A DNA stretch of 64,000 nucleotides, taken from NCBI GenBank assembly GCA_036940085.1, contig JALLBK010000008.1, positions 1 through 64,000 on the forward strand, written 5' to 3'. Positions 32,410 to 44,533 of the stretch are shown here, one piece after another. A program made the position numbers and the translations under genes. Source of the DNA: Discostella pseudostelligera. Lineage: Eukaryota; Bacillariophyta; Thalassiosirophyceae; Thalassiosirales; Thalassiosiraceae. Below the pieces are notes generated by a model, which worked only from the letters and a program-made list of their open reading frames with translations, was not told where the DNA came from and did no database searches. Every line of letters begins with the position of its first letter. Positions within the stretch are counted from its first letter, which is position 1.

Positions 32410-35400
32410 ATGAATTCTCTCACTTCCCAAACAACAAATAATGGGGGACAATCCAGGAAACGGGGAAACTTTGATTCCGTCCCCGCCGATGATGGCTTTC
32501 GGAATTATATGGCACGTAAAATTGAGCTTCAGAGGAAGCAATTCGGTTTAGTTTTGCCACCACCGCCACCACCACCTTCGCCACCCGTAGAGACGTTGAA
32601 GACATCATCTACTAGAGCAGAAGCTTCGAATATTGACCGTATTTCACATTCCAAAGATGCATCATTAACAAACAATCCTGCACGTGTGGAGAAGAAATCA
32701 GTTCGTTTTCATGATAATGTGGAAGTCGAGGGAGTTTCTCAATTGTTGAGTAATCTCAAGCAAAAGTATACGAGGAAGAAGAAAATAAGCAGGCTGTCGT
32801 CTGCCTACAAACGTCGGAGGCAGGTGAATAATGAGCCTCTGGATTCTAGTAAGTTGTCGGCAGATGATAATTCACAAAGTATTTCTGAGCCACCTACCAT
32901 TGGGTATACTTCAGTTCTTGGCGTGTTGAACAACCTACAACGAAGGCATGGAACGTCCTCGATATTGCGAAAGAGATTACACAGCCAGGAGAACTCGCCA
33001 GAGACACAAGGAGATGGTCAAAGTAGCGGCATTCATGGGGTCTCGGTTCTTGAATCATTAGAATGTGCTGAATCAGTAGACTTCGCTGAAATAGGAAACC
33101 CTTTCTCGAATTTGTCCACGGGTAGATTAGAAGGTGGTAACCGCATAGGCAGTGCTGATGCCTCATCAAAAAAGAGAAGAGAGAACACAAGATGCAAAGG
33201 TTCGTCAGTATTAGAATTGCTAAAGCCAGACCCAGGTGGAAAGAAAGAATCAAGTGCGGATGCTTTCCACAATCAACAACGTCCTCCAGACCAACAAATT
33301 GAGGTTTCAAAAGGATCAATATCCGAGGTATCCGTCCTGATGCCTTCTCGACAATCAGAACATTCTCATGCATCATCGCATTCGCCCATTCATGACTCTC
33401 AGATTATTTTCCCTCGGGAAACAACAGCTACATCCGTGATCTCGTCGCCGATACAAACAGAATCAACCTCTACAAATTTAGGAATGAAACCAAATCATAG
33501 ACCCGACCTGTTCTTCACAGGCGTCGTTGTTTTAGTCAATGGTCACACATCACCCGATGCAACAACCCTCATGCGCTTACTGCATAAACATGGCGGAGAC
33601 CTGGAGAAGTACGAGACCCGACGAGTAACACATATCATTGCGGAGCAACTCTCTGCTGCCAAAGCAAAGATCTATAAGCAGCAAAGGAAGCCAACGCCGA
33701 TTTGTCGCCCCCAATGGATTGTAGACAGTGTAGCGCGTGGGATGCTGCTACCGTTTGGTGATTATCTGTTAAAGAACGTGTTAAGCGATGATGTTGTTGG
33801 AACAAAATCGGTCACGTCGTTTTTCGTCAAGAATCCAGATCGTAACGACGCAAGTACATCGGCGGAAATTGGTGGTGGCAATGCTCAATCTCGTGAAAGC
33901 CAAGGCTTCGAATTAGATGGCAAATTATCATCGCACGAGGATAACAGAAGTGAAAGCACAACAACTGACGAGACCAAGTTCCATCGATGGCAAGACACTC
34001 TTCCATCGCAAGCAAGTTACCACCTCAGTGGTCAGGTGCGAACAGTTGGCAACGACCCAAACTTTCTGGAGTCATACTTTAGAAATTCTCGGCTGAGTTT
34101 CATTGGAAGCTTCAAGCAACGTGTTAAACCATCAAAACAGGCATGCCGCTCCCAATCAAAAGAAGGTGCTAGGATGTTTGTTCTTCTCGTGGATATGGAC
34201 TTTTTTTTTGCGGCAGTTGCACTGAGGGTACGTCAATATCCAATATCTTCGCCTGTTCCGCTGCAATGTTGCTCATTGATTTGACATTCGTTCTGCGTTT
34301 TCATCGGATCCGGGGAATTAAGAAATACCCTGAATACCGAGATAAGCCTGTGGCTGTGGGACATTCGCACGTGGCTAGATCTAAATCAAGCACAAGTAAA
34401 GCAACTGCTAACTCATCTTCCGAGCTGTCGACATGCAATTACATTGCAAGGAAATACGGAATACGCAAGAGAATGTTTCTTGGTGACGCAATTCAGCTGT
34501 GCCCGGGCCTTATCGTTCTACCATACGATTTTGAGGGATATGAAGAAGTCTCGGGAACAGTTGCGACTTTATTAGATAGCTTCGCTGAGCAATTTAATGG
34601 ATGCATAGAGCAAGTATCATGCGATGAGAGCTATGTAGAGATCAATATTAACGAGGACGATTGTGGTGGCAATGACGTCTTTGAATTTGTACACAAACTT
34701 GCAGAGCACTTACGTGCAGATATTGTCAAGGAGACGGAGTGCACAGCTTCGATCGGTGTTGGCCCCAACAAGGTAAGTCAATGTTTCTATTTATGTTCTG
34801 CCTTACATAATATGTACTTCATTCTCTTGTTGTCTACTCATATTTGACTTCACCTCAAGATGTTGGCTAAACTAGCCGCAGATAGGGTGAAACCTGATGC
34901 ATCTTTTGTAGTTAAAGATTGGAGAGAATTTCTGAACGAACGAGGTCTCCGCGACATTCCAGGGATTGGGCGCAAGCTCGAAAATAAACTTCAGCAACAT
35001 GGTGTGCGTACTGTTAATGATATATGGGAATTAGAGAACGATGCAGTCAATGTACTTGGCGACGTCATCGGTCATGGCAATGCCCAAAAGATTGTGCAGT
35101 ATTGTTATGGAAAGGATAATCGTCCAGTTACCCCTGCTCCTCGGAAATCTATCAGCGCTGAGTGCAACTATGGCGTTCGCTTCGATGGCCCGTACGGCGT
35201 AGACTACATGATGAAAGGGTTGGCGAATGAGGTGGAGAAACGTATGGATGATCAACGTTGTAGAGGCACCAAACTTACTCTCAAGGTCATGAAGAGTAGG
35301 GACGCTTCAAAAGTCCCTGGCAAGTTTCTGGGCCATGGTCTATGTGACAACCACTCTAGATGTATCGACATTCCACTAACTCGGGACGCCGATGTTATTC

Positions 35401-36404
35401 TCTCAGCCGCCATGAAGTTGCATGAGAAGCTAGGTATCGATGCTTCAGCCATACGAGGGATGGGAATCGTGATTAGTTCGCTCAAATCTGATGGTGGTGT
35501 TAGCGTCGCTGATCCATCTAGCCCGTCAAAGTTGTCTGCGTGGTTGAAAAAAGCAACGCCACCTGCAAACGAAAGTTCCGAAGGGCAAACCTCACAGCAA
35601 GGGACTCTATTTGAATTGGAAATTGATGACTCTCATCCACCAATCCTTGACGCAGCTAAATCAGCGAGCTCAACAATCCCAACATTTAGTCAACTTGATC
35701 AGGATGTGCTGCGCAATTTGCCCGATGATATTTTATCAGAAGTCAGGTGCATGTACGGAAAATCACCAAGGGAACAAACTTCATCCGGTAAAGTGTCACC
35801 GTCAAAGTCTCCAAAGTCGAAGGCATCGGGAAAAGTGTCCGTGAAGGATAAACCGATCCCAATCATTGGTCAGGCAAGTGTTCGACGGATGCTCAAACTT
35901 GCAAGCATTAAATCAGGCGCTGAAGATCTGGTGGGTCATCGATTGAGTCAATTGGAGTGTCTCCCGCTCGAGGTACAGCTTCAGATCGCGAATGAAGATG
36001 ATGTAACAATTACGAAACGACCAAAACTGAACGCATGCACAGCGGATCACCAAACGGCAACTGTTGAGATGATGCACGTCGAACAACCGCAGCATGACGC
36101 AGCTGAGTTTACTTCAATAGACGATCGCAAAGGATTCTACCGTGAAAATATTGGACCACTACGTGATTTCATTTCATCCAATCCGAATCCTGATAGCATG
36201 ACGGTAGAGATCGTTCGAAATTTCCTCTCATTGTGCGTTCAGGAACGAAGGGTTGATGATGCTGTTGTCTTACTTCGAACAATGAAAAATATGCACGATG
36301 ACAGTTGGGGCGATGAGATTTATTCACAATTCAGGAAGTCAACGTTAGACGAGATTTATTCTACAACTGGATGTCCGATAGATACAGAGTGGCTTGGGAT
36401 TTGA
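32410..36404 (+). CDS. REV1: Translesion DNA polymerase REV1
   Basis: Three exons, 32410-34227, 34323-34772 and 34860-36404, with introns of 96 and 87 nt, give 1270 aa. Domains: N-terminal FRNYMARKIELQ block (about 38-50); long disordered linker; BRCT (about 367-460, LFFTGVVVLVNGHTS...WIVDSV); Y-family palm with the metal-binding DMDFFFAAVA (about 597) and SCDESYVEI (about 705); fingers, thumb with HhH (IPGIGRKLENKLQQHG) and little finger; two ubiquitin-binding motifs (LPDDILSEV near 1040 and LPLEVQLQI near 1120); and a C-terminal REV1 interaction domain (about 1181-1270). REV1 inserts dCMP opposite lesions and scaffolds other translesion polymerases. Both splice joins recreate conserved blocks (VALR-KYPEYRDKPVAV and GPNK-MLAKLA). 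A T9 run encodes FFF in the active site without breaking the frame. Confidence 0.95.
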
Positions 36405-36531
36405 AACGGGATTTGTACATATTTTGAGCGATGTAGTGCTAGTGCAGCCAAGCATCCGTAAATCCCACCACAATAATTGGTCCCATCAAAATCCAAATCG
36501 ACTCTGCAATGCAATAGGTCTGTTACCCACG

Positions 36532-37158
36532 TTACCACTTCTGATACAGCAGAGCATCAATTTCATCCTCCATATCCTGATCAAGGATGTCAAAGAAGCC
36601 TCTACTATCAATGCCTCCATCGATGTCATTTTTTTGTTGTGATCGCTTCACTAATTCTGGAATGTTGGATTGAAAATTTTCTTTCCTAGTCGTCTCTACA
36701 TTGCCATCTCGTGTGTAGGTTGTCGATTGATAGACACTGCGGCTGTAATATACCACGTTTGGGCCGTAGGAACCGCCGCCAAACATACCTAGTAGGAACT
36801 TCAGGAACAAAGTAAGTGCTAATAGCGGAAGGGCCCATTGGCGCACTGCTGCGATAAATCCATTATTTTCCGAATTGTTTGACTTTGAAGAAGTTGTTTT
36901 TGGTCGTCGTCCTCCCGCACGGGCTACTGTAGTTTTTCTCTTTACTGGACTATTGGTAATAAAATCGGAATTAGCGTCTTCGCCCTCGGGTGAATTGCGA
37001 TCGCTTTGGTTCGATGATGATAGTCTACATAGCGGAGAATATATATTGCGTGGTTTGTGACGTAATGGAACACGTGGTATAAATGCTGATACCAGCAATG
37101 GCATAAGTGCGATTACTTGACACGTTACTTTGATTGTCTTCTTCGTCCCATGCGACAT
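36532..37158 (-). CDS. Predicted plastid membrane protein, 208 aa
   Basis: Single exon. The ATG at 37158 begins a signal peptide (TCQVIALMPLLVSAF) followed at once by the plastid motif SAF-IPRVPLRHKPRN with a basic transit-like stretch, the bipartite presequence of complex plastids. A Lys/Arg/Ser linker leads to one membrane helix (WALPLLALTLFLKFLLGMFGG, about residues 112-132). A Tyr/Thr-rich conserved-looking segment (VVYYSRSVYQSTTYT) and an acidic C-terminus with FFDILDQDMEDEIDALL follow. No enzymatic motif is seen. The open frame continues to 37296, but that N-terminus would bury the signal peptide. It is convergent with REV1 (127 bp) and divergent from the aldo/keto reductase. Confidence 0.7.
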   Translation of the reverse strand: MSHGTKKTIKVTCQVIALMPLLVSAFIPRVPLRHKPRNIYSPLCRLSSSNQSDRNSPEGEDANSDFITNSPVKRKTTVARAGGRRPKTTSSKSNNSENNGFIAAVRQWALPLLALTLFLKFLLGMFGGGSYGPNVVYYSRSVYQSTTYTRDGNVETTRKENFQSNIPELVKRSQQKNDIDGGIDSRGFFDILDQDMEDEIDALLYQKW

Positions 37159-37602
37159 GACACATGAACATGAGAGGGAAGATTTGTGGCTTGCGGGTGG
37201 ATTTAGATTTAGATAGAGGCGGCGGCTGGATGCTGATTCAGCTGCAAATATTAACCGACAATATTGTAGTACAATATCACCACGACAACTATTCATTCGA
37301 AAGCGTCGTGCGGCATGACCAGCAGTGATGGCCTACTATGTCCAAGTTGTTCATGGTCATTGCCGTTCTTCATGAAGGAATTGATTGGCGAAAAATGGCG
37401 GGAAGAGCACTGTGGGAAAGATCTAATCTCTGGAAAGATCTCGAAAGAGATAATTGGCGATAAAATGTTGCGAAAATGGCGGGAATTGGCGATACCTATC
37501 GCCATCATGGCCCATGATGCACAATGGACATTATCACATCATGGTCTACCATAGATAGGATACTCGACTCTCGTTCTGCATTAGGAGTACTTGTTATCTA
37601 CT
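37159..37602. promoter_or_regulatory. Bidirectional promoter with paired GGCGGGAA
   Basis: Contains AAAATGGCGGGAA twice (GGCGGGAA at 37397-37404 and 37478-37485), 81 bp apart in the same orientation, each preceded by GCGAAAA. A TAGGAGTA octamer lies near 37582. No further gene is supported. Confidence 0.55.
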
Positions 37603-39122
37603 ATGCTGCCATTCCACCACCCATGCTTCCTGGTGCCGCTCGCCGTACTCGTGCTCTCCAAGATCGGTAATTGTCATGGTGTAGGCTCGGCGGCGGCGTC
37701 GTCATTGCCGTCGTCCTACACACACACACCAACTACCTTTCAGCTGACATCCGGATCATCGATCCCGCTCCTCGGTATGGGCATTGGAAATCTCCCACAC
37801 GAAGAGATTACCCAAGTAATACACAATCAACTTGATGCTGGAGTAAGACTTATTGATACGGCACACGCATCGAATAATGAACACATATTAGCCGAGGCAG
37901 TTGCTAGTTACGATGTCCGTGGCGGTGCACTTCGCGGGGGCGGGGGTGTTGGACTTGATCCTATCCATGTCGTGACCAAAGTTTGGTACACTCATCTTGG
38001 GTACGAGCGAACAAAAATCAGCGTCGAGGAGTCACTTGCCAATCTTCAGCTTTCTAGTAGTGGATCACATCGCCAAATATTTGTTCATATGCTTTTGCAT
38101 TGGCCAAGATGCAATAATGATATTCCATGGATGAACTGCGAAGAGGAGGAAATGAACTTGCCACAACGAATTAAGGATGCAGGTCCTCCTCCTCACCTGA
38201 ATAAAGAAAATGCATTCATTGATTCTTGGAAGGCTTTAGAGGTTAGTCTCTGCCAATTATACTTGTGCATGTTCATATCGTTTCGTATCATCGGCTCAAT
38301 GGAATCTTTTCCCTTCAATGATGCATAATATCTTCTCAGGATATGTTCCAACAACATCAGCACATTTTACACACGACAAAGGGTGGCAACTCACCACTCA
38401 TTGCCAGTATAGGCGTATCCAACTTTGATTTGGATGATATGAAACGATTGCTACAAACTGCGAAGATTCCACCACACATTTATCAAGGGAATGCATGGGC
38501 CGTATTCCATGATCCGTATTTGATGAACTATCTTCGTGAACATGGGATTTTCTTCCAGGCGTATGCTGTAATAACAGGGATTCTGAAAGGAAGGAATGCA
38601 TTCTCGAACTCGTACAACATTTTATCGAGAATATCTCGTGAGCTGCACGCAACAATTAATGCCGAGAACAAAGATGCGGTAATTACTGAAGCAACCGTTG
38701 TCCTCGCTTATTTTATTCACCACAATATTGGAGTTATACCACGAGCTGCGTCATCGTCCCATCAGCGTGAAAATTCAGGACATGCAGTTCATTCGATTTC
38801 ACCGCACCTGACCGAAGCGCATATGCAAGACCTGCACCTAGCAATACCGGCACTAATGAAGGATGACAGCAATGATAAACCTCCCGTCGTATCAGTATCA
38901 TTTATGAATTCTCTCACCAGCCCAATACAGGTGCACTGGATTCAACCCGAAACGGAAAAGGAAATTCTTGTTTCGGAAATAATCCATCCTGGTTCTGTGG
39001 ATGTTCATGGTAGCCATCCGGGGCATCGGTTTGTGGCATACGACCCAGATAGAACAATTAAAAAAGAGTTTGTCGTCGATGCTAACTATGGAGAAAGTCA
39101 ACATTTCTATGTTGAGCTGTGA
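37603..39122 (+). CDS. Degenerate aldo/keto reductase fused to a VHL-like beta domain
   Basis: Two exons, 37603-38241 and 38340-39122, with a 98-nt intron, give 473 aa. A signal peptide (about 5-28) precedes an aldo/keto reductase barrel: LLGMGIGNLPHEE, LIDTAHASNNE, TKVW (Lys126), LLHWP (His166), SIGVSNFDLDDMKRLL and NIGVIPRAASSSHQREN. In the D-T-A-x-x-Y-x-N-E motif the catalytic Tyr is replaced by Ser90, and the IPKS...R cofactor motif is altered to IPRA...Q. Residues about 396-473 (FMNSLTSPIQVHWIQPETEKE...IHPGSVDVHGSHPGHRF) resemble the beta domain of pVHL (FRNTTNRPVEVIWL...). It may be an inactive or altered reductase acting as a binding module in the secretory route. A TTG-led extension to 37591 was not used. 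Confidence 0.8.
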
Positions 39123-39184
39123 TATGAATGGTGTATGATAGACTATTGTAGATGGATATTTGGCATGTTATTACTCGGAAGATT

Positions 39185-41524
39185 TTAGACATCACTCATT
39201 TCTGCCAAAACAATTTCTAATGACTCCCATTCCTCCATCAGTTTGGCAATAGAGTCTTCTTCTTTGGTCTTCTTGTTTGTTAACTCCATCAGCTTCTCTA
39301 CATCACTACCACATTTCAACATTTGTGCATCAAACTCTGCGACTTTCTTTTCAGCCGTCTCGATTAATTGCTCAATCTTTTTCATCCGTTTGGGCGCATT
39401 GAAAGCCAGCTTTCTCTTCCTTTCCTGCTCTGCCTTCTCTTCGGGAGTCAACTCGGCCACTGGCGTCGCATCGCCACAATTACCAGATCCGTCCAATGCC
39501 ATGTCGTATCGAGCCCAATCTCTGTCCTCTAATCCACGCTCTTCTATAATAATTCCTCCATCTTTCACAGTGCCGACGTGGGTGAAGCCAACAGACTCGC
39601 AAAATGCACGGTCATGGGAAACCACTACGACAGATCCATCTTTACCTCCCCAGTTGCTCAAACTCTCTCCAAGCGCTTCAATACTATCAAATGACAAACG
39701 TCATCAAATCTAATGAGAATTCGAATTCCATAAAATATTGAAAGCAATATAGTATCCAATTCTCTTACCATTCGATATCTAAATGGTTTGAGGGTTCATC
39801 CAACAAAAGAAGGTTGCTCGCTTTCAGAGCAAACATCGATAGAGCGACCCTGGCTTTCTCGCCACCAGAGAGTTCACCAACCTTCCTCAATGGTTTTTCG
39901 TCACCCAATCCAAGTCGACCCATGACACCACGAGCGGCTTGATTGGATATAGTTATATCACCATGTGGACCTTCACGAGCATATTCTGTAACGAGGTCCA
40001 TGGCTCGAGAAGTAACATCCAGCTCCTGAGCGAGATCTTGGGTGAAAACACCGAGGCGAAGCTGATCATTTTCAATCCTCTTTCCAGCGAGCAGCGGCAA
40101 CTTTCCTCGAAGAGCAGCTAGCAAGGTGCTTTTACCTGCCCCATTGGGCCCCCGGAGAATCAACTTCATTCCACATTTTACAACTAAATCGATTCCTACT
40201 AGAATCGGTGGTGATCCATCTCCATAGCCAATGTCTGCCTTTTCCAAAACGAGCAACTTCTCCCCAATACTCTTTGGGGGATTTGGTAAGACTAATGATG
40301 GTTTCCATCTTTTCTCGACTACACTCAAAGGAGGTGGATCAAGCTTTCCCTCCTTTCTCATCTTTTCGATCATTTTCACACGACTTTGAGCACTAGCTGC
40401 CTTTGTAGCAGATGCTCCGAACTTATCAACGAATTCTGTTTAATGCGAAGGTCAATTCTGTTAGCGCATATGCATAACAATCAAAGATGTAGACTTCGCT
40501 TTTTGGGTATCCTACCTTGCAGCCGTGCAGCTTCCTTTACATTGCGTTCATATTCTGCCATGGCACTCTTGGCTCGGAATTCCTTCTCACTGAGATACTT
40601 TTCGTAGCTACACGAGACATACTGGATGAGAGTTTGACCACTAACTTCTGCAATACTGTTGACTGCCTTTGATAGTAACGCAACGTCATGCGATACAAGC
40701 AAAATTGAACCTCGGTAGTTGGATAAGTAGGTAGCAAGCCAATCACGTGCCGAACTATCCAAGTGATTCGATGGCTCGTCGAGCATTAACAAGTCGGGCT
40801 GTGACAACAACAGCCTCGCCAAAGCAATCCTCATTTGCCATCCACCGGAGAAATCACTGCACAATCTATCAGAGTCTGATGGTTGGAACCCTAGTCCTTT
40901 CAGGACCAGATCCACATCTTGTTCCTGAGTCCAGCCACCGACATCTGCAAAACGTGCCTGTGCATCGGCCAAGTCATTCAGTGTTTTTTCAGAAGCGTCA
41001 CCGTTGGCAATTTGAGTTTCCAGCTTTTCCAATAGTAACTTTGCGTTATTTATTTCGTCCATCTCCGATGAAGCCTCCTCTCGCACAGTCTTAATGGATC
41101 CACTCACTGCAGTTTGTTTCAGATAGCCCACTTTCACTTTACTAGCAACGAGTGCCTCTCCCTCATCGATGCGGACGGTTCCTGTAATTGCTCCTAGTAA
41201 GGTCGATTTACCGCAGCCATTGGGGCCGACGATGCCCCAGCGCTCTTTTGGATCGACACGAAAATTGATAGATTTAAGAATTCGATTGCCTGCACCCGTC
41301 GAAATGTTAAGATCGGTGAGGAGAAGGTTGGCGCCCTTTGTATCACCCTTGGTTACCCCCAAACGAGTTGTAGGTTCTGAGGTTATCGATGATTGTAAGC
41401 TTGTCTTCTTCGAACGAATTGTTGGTATTTCAGCGATGTGATATGGTCGACGAGGGGAAGAAAATGCAAACGCCTCTTGACTCAGGCCTGCAAGAAGGAC
41501 TACGAGCGATGCAACTTTGGCCAT
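39185..41524 (-). CDS. Plastid-targeted ABC-F ATPase
   Basis: Three exons, 41524-40516, 40435-39769 and 39683-39185, with introns of 80 and 85 nt, give 724 aa. A bipartite plastid presequence (SLVVLLAGLSQEAFAFSSPRRP) precedes two ABC cassettes without membrane domains. Cassette 1 has GPNGCGKST, the SGGWQ signature, LLMLDEPSNHLD and the H-loop VSHD. Cassette 2 has GPNGAGKST, LSGGEKARV, LLLLDEPSNHLD and VSHDR. The linker with EFVDKFGASATKAASAQSRVKMIEK and the charged C-terminal coiled coil are typical of ABC-F proteins, which bind ribosomes and relieve stalling or affect assembly. The likely target is therefore the plastid ribosome, by inference. It is 62 bp tail-to-tail from the reductase gene. 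Confidence 0.92.
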
Positions 41525-41994
41525 ACTGATTCTGAAATGTGAATTCTCCGTTGACATCGCCGTCCTTCCTTGATGAGATCAATTTTATGAAGGGTGGGTG
41601 GTAGGAGTATCGTCGGAGTCGTAGGTAGTAGTATCTAGTTAGTTGATTGTGAAGATTCATGGTTGCCGAAGGTGCCGATTGGATGGCGGCGAGCCGCTGA
41701 CGATGACTCTGTCCACAAGCAGGGATAAGAATTCCCACGTAGGTACGTGGTCGACGTTCTGTCTCCCGCCAAAAAATATCTTCCACGTCGTCAAGTTCCC
41801 GCCAAATGCATGCCACGTGTGTGGGAAGACAATTGCCGCGCGCAGGTTCCCGCCAAATCTTTGCCACGTGTAGGCAGTTTTATCTCCCGCCAAAATCTAG
41901 GAGTAAGTACCTCCGACGACAGCCAAAGCAACAATCAACATTGACAGTGCCGTCGTCGAGGCTCGCCAAGACTTCACCTACGCCTGTTTAAACC
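41525..41994. promoter_or_regulatory. ABC-F/ARL2 bidirectional promoter with repeated composite module
   Basis: Two copies of one module, TTCCCGCCAAAT then 4 nt then GCCACGTG, lie at 41796-41819 and 41847-41870. CTCCCGCCAAAA occurs on both sides, at 41763-41774 (followed by TCCACGTC) and 41884-41895. All four are in the same orientation, within 135 bp. TAGGAGTA follows at about 41899. The constant spacing within the modules suggests two factors binding side by side. Confidence 0.7.
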
Positions 41995-42751
41995 ATGGGG
42001 CTCCTATCGATACTCAAAAAGGTTAGTCGTTGGACAAATATTTTGGTGGTGATGTTGGTGGCGGCGGCGGCGACGACTGCTGATTTTTCGGGAGGCGTCG
42101 CGTAGTGGTAGCGGTAGTGAACTCGTCGTCTTCGATCTTTGCTTCTTCGCCATCACATCTCCAACCTTTCATTACCAAACTAATATTCTTTATTGAACTA
42201 ATATACATGTTTAGGTTAAAGAGAAAGAGAAGGAACTTCGAATACTCATTCTTGGTCTCGACAATGCCGGAAAAACAACAATTCTGCGCAAATTCTGCGG
42301 CGATCCAATAGATACAATCGAACCGACACTAGGTTTCAATATTAAAACACTCGAACATCATGGTTACTCTCTAAATATTTGGGATGTCGGGGGACAAAAG
42401 ACAATTCGTGCGTATTGGAGGAACTACTTCGAACGTACCGATGGTTTAATCTGGGTGGTAGATAGTGCCGACCAGGTGCGGTTAGAGATATGCCGAAAGG
42501 AGCTTTGCAGTTTATTAGAGCAAGAGAAGTTAGCTGGGGCAAGTCTGATGATCTTCGCCAATAAACAAGATGTCAATGGGGCACTCACTGCCGAGGAAAT
42601 TGCAGAATCATTGGGATTGAGAGAAACTTCGTCATTTCAGAATCGGCATTGGTCTATTCGAGGTTGCAGTGCGGTGACGGGGGAGGGACTTGTGGAAGGT
42701 ATGGATTGGTTGGTCGACGATATTGCGAGCCGAATATTCATGCTGAGTTAG
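41995..42751 (+). CDS. ARL2: ARL2 small GTPase
   Basis: Two exons, 41995-42021 (9 codons only) and 42215-42751, with a 193-nt intron, give 187 aa. The protein reads [31 protein letters not shown], with the P-loop GLDNAGKT, switch [10 protein letters not shown], switch [23 protein letters not shown] and the SAVTGEG box. It matches ARL2 nearly residue for residue, including length and the MGLL start with Gly2. ARL2 with cofactor D/TBCE controls tubulin folding, and with BART it affects mitochondria. The intron after codon 9 is long for this window. It is divergent from the ABC-F gene; the next gene, a MYB factor, lies 261 bp downstream on the same strand. Confidence 0.97.
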
Positions 42752-43012
42752 GGTCGATGTGGGCATTTCTCGACAAGATGGGGATACATCGTAGTGAAAC
42801 TGCCAAGCGCACTCAACGTCATCATTCTTCTTATCTTGGTCGTGGACATGGGATGCGAGCGACTTGAAATTCCGATAGAAATTGACTGTTAGGCATTCCA
42901 ACATGAAACCGACTGCTCGAGCCTTCCTCTCATCAGAGCAACACCGATTGCTCACACAAATTCAATCGATGCAATTGCAGAACAATTCAACTCAAACCGA
43001 CATCTAAGATAA

Positions 43013-44446
43013 ATGCCAATTCAAACCGGGCTTCAACCGAAGATCAACGCTCCGACTTCTCGGACTTTCCTCCCATGCATGTGCACCAATTGTGGGACGG
43101 CATCTACGAAACATTTGATTGAGACATTCATCGTAAGCATGGAAGACACCGACAACTTGCCATCCATCTCCCGTAAAGATCTCTGTGGATCGTGTTTGAT
43201 TGGTCACGACGCGGCTGTTATGAGACCTTCTTGCAATGAGTGGTGTTTTGGAGAAGTGGTGGACGACGATTCTTCGAAGCTTCATCCGTTTTTAATGTTA
43301 TTCAGCGATGGCAAGAAGGAATGGGCATATATAAGCTCAACGCCGTTGAAGGACTATCTCAACTGCATCGGTATTGGACTGCCTGAGACGACTTTAATGC
43401 CTACGACTACCATGGATCAAAGCAGCATTGGAACCTTTTATTCATCCTCGATGTCGGCAATGTCATCCTTTGATCACGCTCATGTCTTCCCACTCTTCGA
43501 TGACGAAAATCTCATGCACTTTGATTCGTTATCAAGTTTAGATGACAGTTTCTCCGACGATGAAGTCGAGCCTACGCAACCAGTACAACCTCCTTCAAAT
43601 CGGGGTTCCAAAAATTCCAGCGCCAGAGCGAGGAAGAATAATCCAAATGCCAGAGCCTCGGGCGTTATGTGGACTCCGGAGGAAGATCGAAACTTGCTTG
43701 CGGTCGTTGATGTCTTCGAGAAAAGTGGCAGGTCATTGAAATGGCCGGAAGTAGCCAAGGACTGTCCTAATAGGAACGGGAAGCAGTGTCGAGAGCGCTA
43801 CATTAACCATCTATCGTCTGCCCTCAATATAAGCGAGTGGAGTCCACGAGAAGATGAAGTATTGTTCACGGCAATCTTTCGAACGGGGAAATCCTGGTGC
43901 AAGATAACTAAGTTACTGAACGGGAGGTGAGTTTGGAAACATGCATGCCGATAGTTCAAGTACCTATTGTTTCCTCATCCGCTTCGCTCTTTCTCCGGCA
44001 GGACCGATAATGCTATCAAAAATCGCTTCCATCATCTGAAACGTCGGCTTAATAAGGATTTCCGTCGCAAAGTTCGGCAGTACTCTAACATGGTTGATCA
44101 GTCCGATGATGAGTCACCTGTAGAGGGAGATTCGGTGGACTCAATTTTTCGTACGGCACGGAAGTTGTTGAAAGTTCTGGCTGCAGAGTCAAGGCGAATG
44201 GCTACGTATCCTTACATGAAAGGCTACGTATTCGGCCCATTTGTTCCTGTCACCGACAATGCGAAGATGTGTCCTCGGTGTGGTCTATTCATCCCGTCTG
44301 CACAAACAGGCAATTCAATTTGCTCGAAGACGAAGTGGTGCGAAGCTTGTACCATGATGCCGCCGTACGTTGCTCACGACATGCTAAGGGATTGCCTTGA
44401 CATGAGGCGAGACAACGATTCGATGATTGGAGTAAGCATGCTCTGA
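43013..44446 (+). CDS. R2R3-MYB transcription factor flanked by Cys motifs
   Basis: Two exons, 43013-43926 and 44002-44446, with a 75-nt intron, give 452 aa. The intron falls inside repeat R3 and restores NGR-TDNAIKNRFHHLKRRL. R2 (about 220-272) has W-TPEEDRNLL...KQCRERYINHL, and R3 (about 276-325) has W-SPREDEVLF...KSWCKITKLL. The N-terminus carries C-x2-C pairs (CMCTNC, and LCGSC further on). The C-terminus carries CPRCGLF...C...WCEAC, so both ends could hold a zinc ribbon. Acidic Ser/Asp clusters between them may be an activation domain. It is nuclear and DNA-binding; targets are unknown. It is 88 bp tail-to-tail from DNAJC25. Confidence 0.9.
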
Positions 44447-44533
44447 ACCATGTTTATCATGCGTCTGCCAGATGAATGTCTCGAATTTACCGTTCCTATT
44501 GTGCCAAAGGCATGAATACAGTTATTAATTGAT

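Noticed and set aside
34200..34209. T9 homopolymer in REV1 as a possible frameshift
   Set aside because: The frame is intact across it (DMDFFFAAVA) and matches the conserved polymerase motif.
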